Source of the DNA: Aurantimonas endophytica
GTDB lineage: Bacteria > Pseudomonadota > Alphaproteobacteria > Rhizobiales > Rhizobiaceae
NCBI RefSeq assembly: GCF_014196845.1
Contig: NZ_JACIEM010000001.1
Coordinates: 868,001 to 932,000, forward strand
Length of the DNA stretch: 64,000 nt
Reading direction: 5' to 3'
Part shown: in pieces, positions 37,256-46,421 of the stretch
Position numbering within the stretch: position 1 is the stretch's first letter
Layout of the letters: each line of letters begins with the position of its first letter
Program-made: the position numbers and the translations under genes
Notes under the pieces: model-generated
Told to the model about the DNA's origin: nothing
The model's database searches: none
Seen by the model: the letters and a program-made list of their open reading frames with translations, nothing else

Positions 37256-37804
37256 ATGTCGAGAGAGAAATTCGAGGCGGGGGCCCTGCGCTGGTTCGGC
37301 CGACCGCTCGACGTGCTACGCCCCGCCGAGCGGCGGATCCTGGAGCAGGCGCACGCCCGGCAGCCCATCGCCGCCGACAGCAACGCCGATTTCGATGCGC
37401 AGCTCTCGTTCGGAGACCGTTTGTCGGACAGGATCGCGATCGTCGGCGGGTCGTGGGGGTTCATTCTCGGCTTCCTCGGCTTCCTCGTCATCTGGGCTCT
37501 CGTCAACACGGTCCTGCTGACGCAGAACCCGTTCGACCCGTACCCGTTCATCTTCCTCAACCTCATCCTGTCGATGCTCGCCGCCATCCAGGCGCCGATC
37601 ATCATGATGTCTCAGAATCGCGCGGCTGCGCGTGACCGGCTCGATGCCAGCCACGACTACCAGGTCAACCTCAAGGCCGAGATCGAGATCCTGGCGCTGC
37701 ACGAGAAGGTCGATGCTCTGCGCGGCACCGAAATTGCTGCCCTCGGCGCGATGCTGGCCGCGATCGACGAGCGCCTCGACCGCATGGAACGCAGTCGGTC
37801 GTGA
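37256..37804 (+). CDS. DUF1003 membrane protein
   Basis: 182 residues. The DUF1003 signature is SFGDRLSDRIAIVGGSWGFILGF, followed by two membrane helices (about 63-83 and 96-115). NPFDPYPFIFLNLILSMLAAIQAPIIMMSQNR and a C-terminal helical segment (DYQVNLKAEIEILALHEKVDALR) complete the family pattern. The function of DUF1003 is unknown. GGAGAG precedes the ATG. It is divergent from nadE. Confidence 0.9.
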   Translation: MSREKFEAGALRWFGRPLDVLRPAERRILEQAHARQPIAADSNADFDAQLSFGDRLSDRIAIVGGSWGFILGFLGFLVIWALVNTVLLTQNPFDPYPFIFLNLILSMLAAIQAPIIMMSQNRAAARDRLDASHDYQVNLKAEIEILALHEKVDALRGTEIAALGAMLAAIDERLDRMERSRS

Positions 37805-37985
37805 CGCTTGCAGATGACAATACGACGCGCGATCCTGCCGGCAGACGCATGAGCGCTCCGGCGGGATTGAGTGGCAGGCGCTCGACGGCCATTCGTCAGC
37901 CTGGCGAATGAAACCACTTTTTTGCGCCGCAAAACTCTGTAACAAGCCGGCGGAATGAACCTGACAACGCCGCGGCCGGTTGCCG

Positions 37986-38702
37986 ATGGCTGTCCCCATC
38001 CCGATGTTCGGAGCCATGGTGTACGAGATACTGGGCCTCATTGGCCAATTCGGACCGATCATCGTCCTGGCCGGCACCTTCTTCGAGGGCGAGGTCTTCG
38101 CGATCATCGGCGGCTTCCTTGCCTACCGCGGCTCCTACCCGCTGGAGATGATGATTGCCCTCGCTTTTGTCGGCTCGTGCATCGGCGATCTCTCGGTCTT
38201 CCTGTTCGCGCGCTACTGCTCGAACCATCGTTGGGTGGCGCGCTGGCGCGATCACGACAAATTCGCCCGGGCGATCGGCCTCGTCGAGCGGTTCCCGGCC
38301 TTCTTCGTCATCGTCAACCGCTACATCTACGGGCTGCGGATGCCGGGACTGATCGCGCTCGGCCTCTCGCGCATATCGGTGCTACATTTCGCGCTGCTCA
38401 ACCTGATCGGCGCAGGGCTTTGGGCCGGCATCTTCACCACGCTCGGCTATGTCTTCGGCTACTCGATCGGCTCGGTCTTCGCGCAGCTGGAAGTGATGGA
38501 GCAAGGCGTTGGCATCGCCCTGGCGGTCATCGCCGTCCTGCTCGCAAGCTGGTTCGCCTGGCGGCAATGGGGTCCTGCACTCACAAGGCGCATCCGCGGG
38601 CCCCGCCGCCGCGAGACTGCCGCACCCGACGAGCCGCGGCCGGAACTGGCCGCCGTCAGATCCCGATCGCAGCCTCTCCCCGATCGAGGATCAGAGGAAT
38701 GA
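37986..38702 (+). CDS. DedA-family membrane protein
   Basis: About 238 residues. DedA (SNARE-associated/VTT) motifs are LAGTFFEGEVFAIIGGFLAYRG, SCIGDLSVFLFARY, VNRYIYGLRMPGLIALGLSRI and GAGLWAGIFTTLGYVFG. Four to five membrane segments are expected. Family members support envelope integrity, and some flip undecaprenyl phosphate or phosphatidylethanolamine. The start is uncertain; ATGs at 37986, 38004 and 38013 are all possible. The charged C-terminal tail overlaps the end of the convergent hemerythrin gene by 47 bp. Confidence 0.88.
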   Translation: MAVPIPMFGAMVYEILGLIGQFGPIIVLAGTFFEGEVFAIIGGFLAYRGSYPLEMMIALAFVGSCIGDLSVFLFARYCSNHRWVARWRDHDKFARAIGLVERFPAFFVIVNRYIYGLRMPGLIALGLSRISVLHFALLNLIGAGLWAGIFTTLGYVFGYSIGSVFAQLEVMEQGVGIALAVIAVLLASWFAWRQWGPALTRRIRGPRRRETAAPDEPRPELAAVRSRSQPLPDRGSEE

Positions 38703-39246
38703 TCAGATCCTCCTCGTCTTCGAGGTGTCGGATCAGCCGTTTCAACAGCCGCTCGCTCGCATCGGCGTAGCCATCCGCCGCGCGGCGCGCCGCATCGCTC
38801 GGCCGAGGGCCGGCGGCTACCTCGATCGCCAGGAAGCGGTTGGCCGTTTCCGCGGTTTGCATGAGGTCGTGGTGGATCACCTCGTGATCGGCCTCGAGCA
38901 GGTCGAAACCGTGCGCCAGCTTGCGTTCGGCCCGCTGGAAGACCGGGAAGTAATGCTGGTCCTCGACCTGGTGATGGCCCTCGAGCTGCGTCAGGAAGAA
39001 CTGCAGCCGCGGCGCGAACCAGCGGCGGAAGGGATCGAGCTCGACCGTGCCTTCGCGATGCTGCGACAGCCCGTCGCCGAGCGCGGCCCCGAGTTCGCGA
39101 AACATGTCGTGGCGTTGCAGCCAGAACCGCGCCGTGGTGCCGAGATTGGCGTGGCCGTCCCAAACATCGCGCGGATATTTCTCGAGCAGCGCGCGCAGGT
39201 CGGCGGGCAATCCGGGGCGTGTGTCGAGGTCGATCGCTTGAATCAT
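38656..39246 (-). CDS. Hemerythrin-domain protein
   Basis: 196 residues. Iron-ligand candidates occur in the expected order: HANLG, EGHHQVEDQHYFPVF, LEADHEVIHHDL and LIRHLEDEEDLIIPLIL. Such proteins bind a di-iron centre and handle oxygen, NO or iron, or sense redox state; no effector domain is attached here. Its 3' end overlaps the convergent dedA gene by 47 bp. It lies 48 bp after the dioxygenase gene on the same strand and may be co-transcribed with it. Confidence 0.87.
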   Translation of the reverse strand: MIQAIDLDTRPGLPADLRALLEKYPRDVWDGHANLGTTARFWLQRHDMFRELGAALGDGLSQHREGTVELDPFRRWFAPRLQFFLTQLEGHHQVEDQHYFPVFQRAERKLAHGFDLLEADHEVIHHDLMQTAETANRFLAIEVAAGPRPSDAARRAADGYADASERLLKRLIRHLEDEEDLIIPLILDRGEAAIGI

Positions 39247-39294
39247 GGTCTCAGCATCCGCCGGTTTCCGCTTCGTATCGCTGGATATTTCGCC

Positions 39295-40092
39295 TCAGAC
39301 GAAAGCGAAGGCTTCCATGGCCAGCACGCCGAAATCCTGGCTCGCATGAAGCTTCGTCGCCTTGGCCGCGGCGCCCGCCGCTCCCAGGGCGACATAGAGC
39401 GGCATCAGATGCTCGTCGGTCGGATGGTTCTCACGGGCGAACGGAGCACTCGTCCGATAGGTCTGCAGCGCCGACCGGTCCCCCGCGACGAGCCGGTCCG
39501 TCATCCAGTCGGCGAAACCTGAGACCCATTCCGGCGTCGCCGCCTGGCGATCGTTCTGCCGGATGCGGGCAAAGGCTTCGCGAAGATTGTGGGTGAACGA
39601 GCCCGACCCGATCACCAGCACTTCCTCGGCGCGCAGGAAGCCCAGCGCCTCCCCCAGCCTCAGATGGTAGGCCGGGCCCTCGCCCGGGTCGATCGACACC
39701 TGGATAACGGGGATGTCCGCGTCCGGGTAGGCGAGGCTCAGCGGCACCCATGTGCCATGGTCGAAGCCACGGCCGGTCACCACCTCCGCGGCGAACCCGC
39801 CGTCGCCGAGCGCTGCCGCCACGGTTGCAGCAAGCTCCGGATCGCCCGGCGCCGTGTAGCGGATCTCGTAGAGGCTGCGGTCGAAGCCGCCGAAATCGTG
39901 GATCGTCTCGGGCGCCGCATCACCCGAGACGAGAACCCTGCCCTCGGCCTCGAAATGCGCGCTCGCCACCACGATGGCCCGCGGCCGCGGCAAGGCGGCG
40001 CCCAGGCCCCGCAGGAAGCGCGTCGCCTCGGTCTCGGCGATCGCCACGTCGGGAGAGCCGTGGGAGATGAACAGGCTGGGCATCAGGGGCAT
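39295..40092 (-). CDS. Class III extradiol dioxygenase (4,5-DOPA dioxygenase/YgiD-like)
   Basis: 265 residues. Family motifs are LFISHGSPDVAI, VVASAHFE, GRGFDHGTWVPLSLAYPDADIPVIQVSI, LVIGSGSFTHNL and the C-terminal RENHPTDEHLMPLYVALGAA. The histidines in these motifs bind the catalytic metal. The family opens catechol-type rings, but the natural substrate is unknown in bacteria. GGAG eight bases before the ATG supports this start. Confidence 0.88.
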   Translation of the reverse strand: MPLMPSLFISHGSPDVAIAETEATRFLRGLGAALPRPRAIVVASAHFEAEGRVLVSGDAAPETIHDFGGFDRSLYEIRYTAPGDPELAATVAAALGDGGFAAEVVTGRGFDHGTWVPLSLAYPDADIPVIQVSIDPGEGPAYHLRLGEALGFLRAEEVLVIGSGSFTHNLREAFARIRQNDRQAATPEWVSGFADWMTDRLVAGDRSALQTYRTSAPFARENHPTDEHLMPLYVALGAAGAAAKATKLHASQDFGVLAMEAFAFV

Positions 40093-40161
40093 CGCGTCGG
40101 CTCCGGCGGGGGACCCGATTAAGATAGTATCCGGTGGCCTCGCCCGTCACCGGCGCCTGCC

Positions 40162-40190
40162 GCGGACGGATCGTTCACCGATCCGTCCGC
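40162..40190. terminator. Perfect 12-bp hairpin between dioxygenase and DAHP synthase genes
   Basis: Arms GCGGACGGATCG (40162-40173) and CGATCCGTCCGC (40179-40190) flank a 5-nt loop, 23 bp past the DAHP synthase stop. There is no T-run on either side. It is a terminator-like stem or a processing site. Confidence 0.45.
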
Positions 40191-40212
40191 CCGACATCAA
40201 CCGCGACGCCGC

Positions 40213-41595
40213 TCAGCGGCGGGCCGCCTGCTGCTGCTGCGGCGCGGCCGCGTGGTCGTGCTTCAGCAGCTCGGCCACCAGGAAGGCAAGCTCCAGCGCC
40301 TGGTTGGCGTTGAGGCGTGGATCGCAATGGGTGTGGTAGCGATCCGACAGATCTTCAGCCAAAACCGGCCGCGCGCCGCCGGTGCATTCGGTGACGTCCT
40401 TGCCCGTCATCTCGATATGGATGCCGCCGGCATGGGTGCCTTCGGCCCGATGCACCGCGAAGAAGCTCTCGACCTCGGAGAGAATCCGGTCGAAGGGCCG
40501 CGTCTTGTAGTGGTTGAGCGTGATCGTGTTGCCGTGCATCGGATCGCAGGACCACACGACCTTGCGCCCTTCCCGCTCCACGGCGCGGATCAGCTTCGGC
40601 AGATGCGCCTCGACCTTCTCGTGCCCGAAGCGGGTGATCAGCGTCAGGCGCCCGGCCTTGTTCTCCGGGTTCAGCCTGTCGATCAGCCGCAGCAGCGCGT
40701 CCGGCTCGAGCGACGGGCCGCATTTGAGGCCGATCGGGTTCTTGATGCCGCGGCAGAACTCGACATGGGCATTCTCTTCCTGCCGGGTGCGGTCGCCGAT
40801 CCAGATCATGTGGCCGGACGTGGCGTACCAGTCGCCGGAGGTCGAATCCACGCGCGTCAGCGCTTCCTCGTAGCCGAGCAGCAGCGCCTCGTGGCTGGTG
40901 AAGAAATCGGTCTCCCGCAGCGACGGGTGGTTCTCGGAATTGATCCCGATCGCCCGCATGAAGTTCATCGTCTCGGAGATGCGGTCGGCGAGCGCGCGAT
41001 AGCGCTCCGCCTCCGGGCTCCCGCCCACGAACCCGAGCATCCACTGATGCACGTTCTCCAGATTGGCGTAGCCGCCCTGGGCGAAGGCGCGCAGCAGGTT
41101 GAGCGTCGCCGCCGACTGGCGGTACGCCTCGATCTGGCGCTCCGGCGAGGGAATCCGCGAGGCCTCGTCGAACTCGATGCCGTTGATGATGTCGCCGCGA
41201 TAGGAAGGCAGAGTCTTGCCGTCCCGGGTCTCGTTGTTCGACGAGCGCGGCTTGGCGAACTGCCCGGCGATGCGGCCGACCTTCACCACCGGCTGCGAGG
41301 CGCCGAAGGTCAGGACGACGGCCATCTGCAGGAAGGCGCGGAAGAAGTCGCGGATGTTGTCGGCGCCGTGCTCGGCAAAGCTCTCGGCACAGTCGCCCCC
41401 CTGCAGCAGGAAGCCGCGGCCTTCCGCCACTTCCCCAAGCGCACGGGTCAGCTTGCGCGCCTCACCTGCAAAAACCAGCGGCGGATAGGTCGCGAGCTTC
41501 TTCTCGGTCTCGGCAAGTGCCATCGGGTCCGGGTAATCCGGGACCTGCTCGATGGGCATCGAGCGCCAGCTTGCCGGGTTCCAGTCCTTCGCCAT
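40213..41595 (-). CDS. aroG: Class II 3-deoxy-7-phosphoheptulonate synthase
   Basis: 460 residues, the plant-type (class II) DAHP synthase that joins phosphoenolpyruvate and erythrose 4-phosphate at the entry to the shikimate pathway. Motifs are [63 protein letters not shown] and [11 protein letters not shown]. The start [10 protein letters not shown] is preferred because AGGAG lies eight bases before it. An ATG two codons upstream is too close, and the frame is open to 41691. Confidence 0.95.
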   Translation of the reverse strand: MAKDWNPASWRSMPIEQVPDYPDPMALAETEKKLATYPPLVFAGEARKLTRALGEVAEGRGFLLQGGDCAESFAEHGADNIRDFFRAFLQMAVVLTFGASQPVVKVGRIAGQFAKPRSSNNETRDGKTLPSYRGDIINGIEFDEASRIPSPERQIEAYRQSAATLNLLRAFAQGGYANLENVHQWMLGFVGGSPEAERYRALADRISETMNFMRAIGINSENHPSLRETDFFTSHEALLLGYEEALTRVDSTSGDWYATSGHMIWIGDRTRQEENAHVEFCRGIKNPIGLKCGPSLEPDALLRLIDRLNPENKAGRLTLITRFGHEKVEAHLPKLIRAVEREGRKVVWSCDPMHGNTITLNHYKTRPFDRILSEVESFFAVHRAEGTHAGGIHIEMTGKDVTECTGGARPVLAEDLSDRYHTHCDPRLNANQALELAFLVAELLKHDHAAAPQQQQAARR

Positions 41596-41760
41596 GGTCA
41601 TGTCTCCTGACCGGACGCTGCGCCGGTCGTCTGTCTTATACGTCGCGGGTCGAAATAAGATGGTCGCCGCACCGTACAATTGGTACGCCACCTGCGCGGG
41701 CTTTAAGCACTTCCGGGCAGATTTGTCATCTTTCGCGGCGTAGCAGGGCGCGCACCCCGT

Positions 41761-42396
41761 TCAGGCCGCCGTGATGAACTGCGCGCCGCGTTCGCTGACC
41801 AGCCGGTCGAACAGCGCTGCCTCGCCATCGGAGAGGGTGACGGCGCGTGGGTAGCGCGGCTGCTCGCGGTCCTGCAGGACCTTTGTCTCGAAGCCCTCGG
41901 TGCCGGCGACGAAGCGGCGCAGCCCATCCTCGCCGTAAAGCGTGCGGAACCCCTGCATCACCGCGTCGAGATAGCTCTGCAGGATCGCGGACTGGGTTTC
42001 GGAGGCGTCGAGGGCGCCCCGGTGGGCCTCATAGATATAGACCGGCACGTCGGCAATCGGCGGCCGCTCGACGGAGAGACGGCCGAGATCGACGATCCGC
42101 CGCGCGTAGCCTGCCTCGCGCTCGTCGACGGCGGGCAGATGCTCCGCCCGGTCATAGACGACCACTCCCTCGATGGCCTGATCCTCTGTCGGCTGCACCG
42201 ACAGCAGCGCCATCTCGCCACCCACGCCGCGCGGCAGCCAGAAGCGCTGCCAGCCAACGGCGCTCGCCCGGCGGATGCCGAGGAACTTCGTGCGCAACGT
42301 CCGGCGATTGACCAGCGACCCGTAGCCGAAATAGGCGACGATCTCGCCCTTCGCCGCCAGTTGCGCCAGATCGGGATGGTCCTCGTGAATATCCAT
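41761..42396 (-). CDS. Gamma-glutamylcyclotransferase-fold protein
   Basis: 211 residues from MDIHEDHPDL. The GGCT fold is shown by IVAYFGYGSLVNRRTL, GVVVYDRAEHLPAVDEREAGYARRIV and VPVYIYEA. The Glu in DEREAGY matches the usual catalytic position. Members act on gamma-glutamyl amines or glutathione, but many are uncharacterised; proximity to gor is suggestive only. The longer ORF to 42468 adds a leader lacking family similarity. Confidence 0.78.
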   Translation of the reverse strand: MDIHEDHPDLAQLAAKGEIVAYFGYGSLVNRRTLRTKFLGIRRASAVGWQRFWLPRGVGGEMALLSVQPTEDQAIEGVVVYDRAEHLPAVDEREAGYARRIVDLGRLSVERPPIADVPVYIYEAHRGALDASETQSAILQSYLDAVMQGFRTLYGEDGLRRFVAGTEGFETKVLQDREQPRYPRAVTLSDGEAALFDRLVSERGAQFITAA

Positions 42397-42526
42397 GGGC
42401 CCTGCTGTAGCGAACCGCGGCGCAAGATCAATATCCGCACGGCTTTGGTGCCGCGGGGCGATCGCCACATGTGAAGACCAGGGCCGATGCCGTGTCCGAC
42501 CCTCCCGCCGGCGCCCGGGGCGCCGG

Positions 42527-43921
42527 TCAGGCGGCGATGCGCTCGCCGTTCCGCAGGCGGTAGCTCGGCTCGTACATGGTGACGAGTTCCTCGGCCATGG
42601 TCGGATGCACGGCCATGGTGGCGTCGAACTGGTCCTTCGTCACCCCGGCCTTGACGGCGATGCCGAGCACCTGGCTGAGCTCACCCGCGTCGGGGCCCAG
42701 GATATGCGCTCCGACCACGCGCCGGCTGTCGGCGTCGACCACGAGCTTGATCATCATCCGCTCGTCGCGCCCGGAGAGCGTGTTCCTCAGCGGCTTGAAG
42801 CTGGCCTTGTAGACTTCGATCTCGTCGAAGCTCTTGGTCGCAACGGCCTCGGTGAGCCCAACCGTGCCGATCTCGGGCTGCGAGAAGACTGCCGTGGCGA
42901 TGGTAGCGTAGTCCGGGATGGTCGGATTGTCGCGGAACGCGGTCTCGATGAAGCACATTGCCTCGTGGATGGCGACCGGCGTCAGCTGGACGCGATGCGT
43001 CACGTCGCCAATGGCGAAGATGTTCTCGACATTGGTGCGAGAATATTCGTCGACGACCACGCCGCCACGCGAGTCCAGCGCGATCCCGGCCTTTTCGCAG
43101 CCGAGATTCTCCGTATTCGCCTTGCGGCCGATCGCCAGCATGACCTCGTCGGCGTCGAGGATGTCGCCGCTTTCGCAATGCGCCTCGAAGCGCCCGTCCG
43201 GCTTCTGCACCACCCTGGTCAGCGTGTCGCGGCAGCGTACCGACATGCCCTTGTGGGTCATCGCCTGATGCAGGCCGTTGCGCAGATCGTCGTCGAAGCC
43301 TTGCAGGATCTCCTGGCCACGGTAGAGCAGAGTCGTGTCGACGCCGAGACCATGGAATATGTTGGCGAACTCGACGGCAATGTAGCCGCCGCCCAGGATC
43401 ACCACCGAGCCCGGCAGCCGCTTCAGGTGGAACGCCTCGTCCGAGGTGATGCAGTGTTCCGCGCCCGGCAGGTCGCCATGCGGGTTGGGCCGACCGCCGG
43501 TGGCGATCAGGATCTTGTCCGCCGTGACCACCCGGTCCGTCGCCAGGAGCCGGATCTCGTGCGGCCCCTCGATCACCGCGCGCGACGCCAGGATCTGCGC
43601 GCCGGTCTTCTCGACATTGGCGCGATAGATGCCTTCGAGCCGCTCGATCTCGCGATCCTTGTTGGCCAGCAGTTGCGACCAGTCGAACCGGCGCTCGCCG
43701 AAATGCCAGCCATAGCCGCGCGCGTCTTCCCATGCCTCGGAATATTGCGAGGCATAGACGAACAGCTTCTTCGGCACGCAGCCGCGGATGACGCAGGTGC
43801 CGCCGAAGCGGTACTCCTCGGCGATCGCCACCCGCTTGCCGAGCATCGCCGCCCGGCGGGCCGCACGGACGCCGCCCGAGCCGCCGCCAATGACGAAGAG
43901 ATCGTAGTCGTAGGTGCTCAC
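42527..43921 (-). CDS. gor: Glutathione-disulfide reductase
   Basis: 464 residues. FAD site IGGGSGGVRAARRAA, redox disulphide GGTCVIRGCVPKK, NADPH-binding GGGYIAVEFANIFHGLG and second FAD motif NIFAIGDVTHRVQLTPVAI are present, with the C-terminal catalytic HPTMAEE. It reduces oxidised glutathione. A GTG start at 43921 follows GGGAG at good spacing; no ATG fits the family N-terminus STYDYDLFVIG. It follows the DUF2059 gene by 14 bp, in the rpiA-DUF2059-gor order common in rhizobia. Confidence 0.95.
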   Translation of the reverse strand: MSTYDYDLFVIGGGSGGVRAARRAAMLGKRVAIAEEYRFGGTCVIRGCVPKKLFVYASQYSEAWEDARGYGWHFGERRFDWSQLLANKDREIERLEGIYRANVEKTGAQILASRAVIEGPHEIRLLATDRVVTADKILIATGGRPNPHGDLPGAEHCITSDEAFHLKRLPGSVVILGGGYIAVEFANIFHGLGVDTTLLYRGQEILQGFDDDLRNGLHQAMTHKGMSVRCRDTLTRVVQKPDGRFEAHCESGDILDADEVMLAIGRKANTENLGCEKAGIALDSRGGVVVDEYSRTNVENIFAIGDVTHRVQLTPVAIHEAMCFIETAFRDNPTIPDYATIATAVFSQPEIGTVGLTEAVATKSFDEIEVYKASFKPLRNTLSGRDERMMIKLVVDADSRRVVGAHILGPDAGELSQVLGIAVKAGVTKDQFDATMAVHPTMAEELVTMYEPSYRLRNGERIAA

Positions 43922-43935
43922 GCCGGCTCCCGTTC

Positions 43936-44496
43936 TTACTGCGGCGTCGCGGGCGCAGCCGGATCGGCGGGCGCCGCGCCCTCGGCCGGAGTCGCGCTGC
44001 CATATAGCTCGTTCATGCCGTCGAGCGCGCTCTGGCGGAGATCGCGTTCGATGCCGTTGCTCCACACTTCCGCGGCCTGAAGCATGTCGCGCGTCGCCGC
44101 CGGACCCTGCGCCAGCAGCTTCTTGCCGGCCTCGGACTGATAGAAGTCGGCAATGGCGCGCAGCTCTTCCTCGGTGAAGAGGTTCGCATAGACGCGGGCC
44201 ACTTCCGATTCCAGCGCTGCACGGCGCGGCGCCAGCTCGATGGCCCGCTCGTCGACCATGTCCGAGATCTCGGTCTGGCGATCGGGGCTGTTCGGGATCA
44301 GTTCTGCCTTGATCTGCGTCGCCGCGTTCGGCAGGATGTTGTCGAACTGCGCCGTCGCGTCGATGGCGGCGATCGCGTCGCGGGCGGCTGCGATGTGCGA
44401 GGCGGAAGCCTCCTGCGCCATCGCCGATGCCGGCACCATCAGCGCGAAGGCGGCGGCCACGACCAGGCCCCGGCGCGTCGATTGGCTGAAGTTCAT
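43936..44496 (-). CDS. DUF2059 secreted protein
   Basis: 186 residues. A signal peptide (MNFSQSTRRGLVVAAAFALMVPASAMA) precedes a helical domain with the DUF2059 core YANLFTEEELRAIADFYQSEAGKKLLAQGPA. It ends in a Pro/Ala-rich tail. Its function is unknown; it is probably periplasmic. The gene sits between rpiA and gor, 14 bp before gor, and shares that order with other rhizobia. Confidence 0.88.
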   Translation of the reverse strand: MNFSQSTRRGLVVAAAFALMVPASAMAQEASASHIAAARDAIAAIDATAQFDNILPNAATQIKAELIPNSPDRQTEISDMVDERAIELAPRRAALESEVARVYANLFTEEELRAIADFYQSEAGKKLLAQGPAATRDMLQAAEVWSNGIERDLRQSALDGMNELYGSATPAEGAAPADPAAPATPQ

Positions 44497-44673
44497 CAAG
44501 CGTTAGTCTCCGTTATCTGGCGATGCCCGTATCGGCTCGCATCGGCTTATCACGTTATTACGACGAAGGCTGGCCCTGTGCTCTCGGAGCCTCTCGGGGA
44601 TGCCTGGTCGTCCTCGGCGCACGGTCTAGTGGATCGCCGCATGGGCTGACAAGTTAACTCGCCACCGTGGGCC

Positions 44674-45369
44674 TCACGCTCGCAGGATCGAAATCCCGTC
44701 CTGCGATGCCAGGATCGCCTCCGTCGCAAGACCCAGAAAAAGCCCGTGCTCGACCACGCCCGGCACGGAATGCAGCGCTGCGGACAGTGCTTCCGGCTCC
44801 TCGATGCGGCCGAACGATGCGTCGAGGATCAAATGACCGCTGTCCGTGATGAACGGTTCCTCGCCGACGCGGCGCAATGTCATGTCGGGAGCAAGCCCCA
44901 TGGCTCGCGACGCCTTCTGGATCGCCAGGAAGGTCGCGATCAGTCCGAAGCCGTTGATCTCGATCGGCAGCGGGAAGTCCCCGAGCGTCTCGACCCGCTT
45001 CGAAGCGTCGGCGATCACCAGCATCCGGTCCGACGCCGCCGCGACGATCTTCTCGCGCAGCAGCGCCCCGCCGCCGCCCTTGATCAGGCGCAGCCTGGCG
45101 TCGAGTTCGTCCGCGCCGTCCACCGTCAGGTCGAGCTGCGGCACCGCCTCCAGCGTCGCTGTCGGAATACCGAGTTCACGGCACAACGCCTCGGACCGCT
45201 CGGAAGTGGTCACGCCGACGATGCCGAGCCCGCCTTCGACCCGCTCGGCCAGCAGGCGGATGAATGCCTCGGCGGTCGAGCCCGTGCCGATACCGAGCCG
45301 CATGCCGTCCTCGACGCGCTCGAGCGCAGCCTTCGCGGCCTGCCTTTTCAGTTCCTGCATGTCCGCCAT
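44674..45369 (-). CDS. rpiA: Ribose-5-phosphate isomerase A
   Basis: 231 residues. Motifs [45 protein letters not shown] and [11 protein letters not shown] are those of RpiA, which interconverts ribulose 5-phosphate and ribose 5-phosphate in the cytoplasm. GAGG five bases before the ATG fits. It begins the rpiA-DUF2059-gor run, with 177 bp before the DUF2059 gene, and is divergent from gph. Confidence 0.96.
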   Translation of the reverse strand: MADMQELKRQAAKAALERVEDGMRLGIGTGSTAEAFIRLLAERVEGGLGIVGVTTSERSEALCRELGIPTATLEAVPQLDLTVDGADELDARLRLIKGGGGALLREKIVAAASDRMLVIADASKRVETLGDFPLPIEINGFGLIATFLAIQKASRAMGLAPDMTLRRVGEEPFITDSGHLILDASFGRIEEPEALSAALHSVPGVVEHGLFLGLATEAILASQDGISILRA

Positions 45370-45521
45370 GACGGCCTCGTTCCTGCGCGTTCTGCCCGAC
45401 CGTCTAGCCGGTCTCGACCGGAGTGTCGATTACCGACCCCCGTGGTTGACGCCATCGCCGAGTCCGGCCAGAGCGGGCGACGCCGCAGGATCGCGGCGAT
45501 CAGCGCAAGGCGAACCCTGAC

Positions 45522-46208
45522 ATGACGGATGTCGCTGTCTTCGATCTCGACGGCACCCTCGTCGATACCGCGCCGGATCTCGCCGACAGCCTGAACCACT
45601 GCCTGGCATCGGTCGGCATGGAGGCGGTGCCGCTCGACCTGGTGCGCCCGCATGCCGGCCACGGCGCAAGGGTGATGCTGCGCGAGGCCTATGGCTGGGA
45701 CGGCCGCCCCCTCGGCGAAGCCGAGGAAGCCGAGCAGCTGGCCCGCTTCCTCAGCCACTACGAAGCCAACATCGCCGTCCGGTCACGCCCCTTTCCCGGG
45801 GTACTCGATGCAATGGACCGCCTCGCCGCCGGCGGCTTCACGCTGGCCATCTGCACCAACAAGCACGAGCGGCTCGCCATCCTGCTCCTGTCGGAACTCG
45901 GCCTCGCCGACCGTTTCGCGGCCATCTGCGGCGCCGACACCTTCCCCCGCCGCAAGCCCGACCCGATCCACCTTACCGGCACGATCGAGAAAAGCGGCGG
46001 CAAGGCGGCGGGGTCGATCATGATCGGCGACACGATCACCGACATCGCGGCGGCCCGCGCTGCGGGCATCGCTTCAGTGCTGGTCGATTTCGGCTATGCG
46101 CCCGATCCCGACGCAAGGGCCGGAGCCACGGTGATAATCGACGACTACGCCCGGCTCGATGCTGATTTCGCCCGGCGAACCGTGTCCGGGACAACACTGC
46201 TTCGCTGA
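45522..46208 (+). CDS. gph: HAD-family phosphoglycolate phosphatase-like hydrolase
   Basis: 228 residues. HAD motifs are FDLDGTLVDTAPD (nucleophile Asp), AICTNKHE (motif II), RRKPDP (motif III Lys) and IMIGDTITDIAAA (motif IV). The cap and length match Gph, which removes 2-phosphoglycolate made by oxygenase reactions or DNA repair; other small phosphoesters remain possible. It is divergent from rpiA and followed by a tRNA gene with its own promoter. Confidence 0.87.
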   Translation: MTDVAVFDLDGTLVDTAPDLADSLNHCLASVGMEAVPLDLVRPHAGHGARVMLREAYGWDGRPLGEAEEAEQLARFLSHYEANIAVRSRPFPGVLDAMDRLAAGGFTLAICTNKHERLAILLLSELGLADRFAAICGADTFPRRKPDPIHLTGTIEKSGGKAAGSIMIGDTITDIAAARAAGIASVLVDFGYAPDPDARAGATVIIDDYARLDADFARRTVSGTTLLR

Positions 46209-46244
46209 CCGGCGCGCCACGACCGGCCTATGGCAAGCCGGTTG

Positions 46245-46274
46245 TTGACGAGCGGGCCTTTCGGGCACTATATC
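46245..46274 (+). promoter_or_regulatory. Predicted promoter of tRNA-Val
   Basis: TTGACG (46245-46250) and TATATC (46269-46274) are 18 bp apart, about 38 bp upstream of the tRNA 5' end. This is close to the sigma70-type consensus expected for stable RNA genes. Confidence 0.6.
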
Positions 46275-46311
46275 CCCGGCACCTTGCCGCTGGCGCCTCG
46301 CCGCGCGGTCC

Positions 46312-46386
46312 GGGCGCGTAGCTCAGCGGGAGAGCACCTCGTTCACACCGAGGGGGTCACAGGTTCAATCCCTGTCGCGCCCACCA
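46312..46386 (+). tRNA. tRNA-Val (CAC)
   Basis: The acceptor GGGCGCG pairs with CGCGCCC (46376-46382), and the D-arm GCTC/GAGC follows. The anticodon stem CCTCG/CGAGG holds loop TTCACAC with anticodon CAC. The T-arm ACAGG/CCTGT holds TTCAATC. Discriminator A and an encoded CCA (46384-46386) complete it. It reads GTG valine codons, which are abundant in this GC-rich genome. Confidence 0.97.
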
Positions 46387-46421
46387 TCACAGGCTTTCGG
46401 GCCTTCCATGTCAGATCGCTT

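Noticed and set aside
37890-37924. Terminator after the DUF1003 gene
   Set aside because: The CATTCG/CGAATG stem is only 6 bp and the T-run starts seven bases later; too weak to call.
42508-42526. Terminator after gor
   Set aside because: CCGGCGCC/GGCGCCGG has a 3-nt loop and no T-run; such stems are frequent by chance in this GC-rich sequence.
42395-44080. 561-codon plus-strand frame over gor
   Set aside because: Antisense to gor, whose FAD, disulphide and NADPH motifs are intact.
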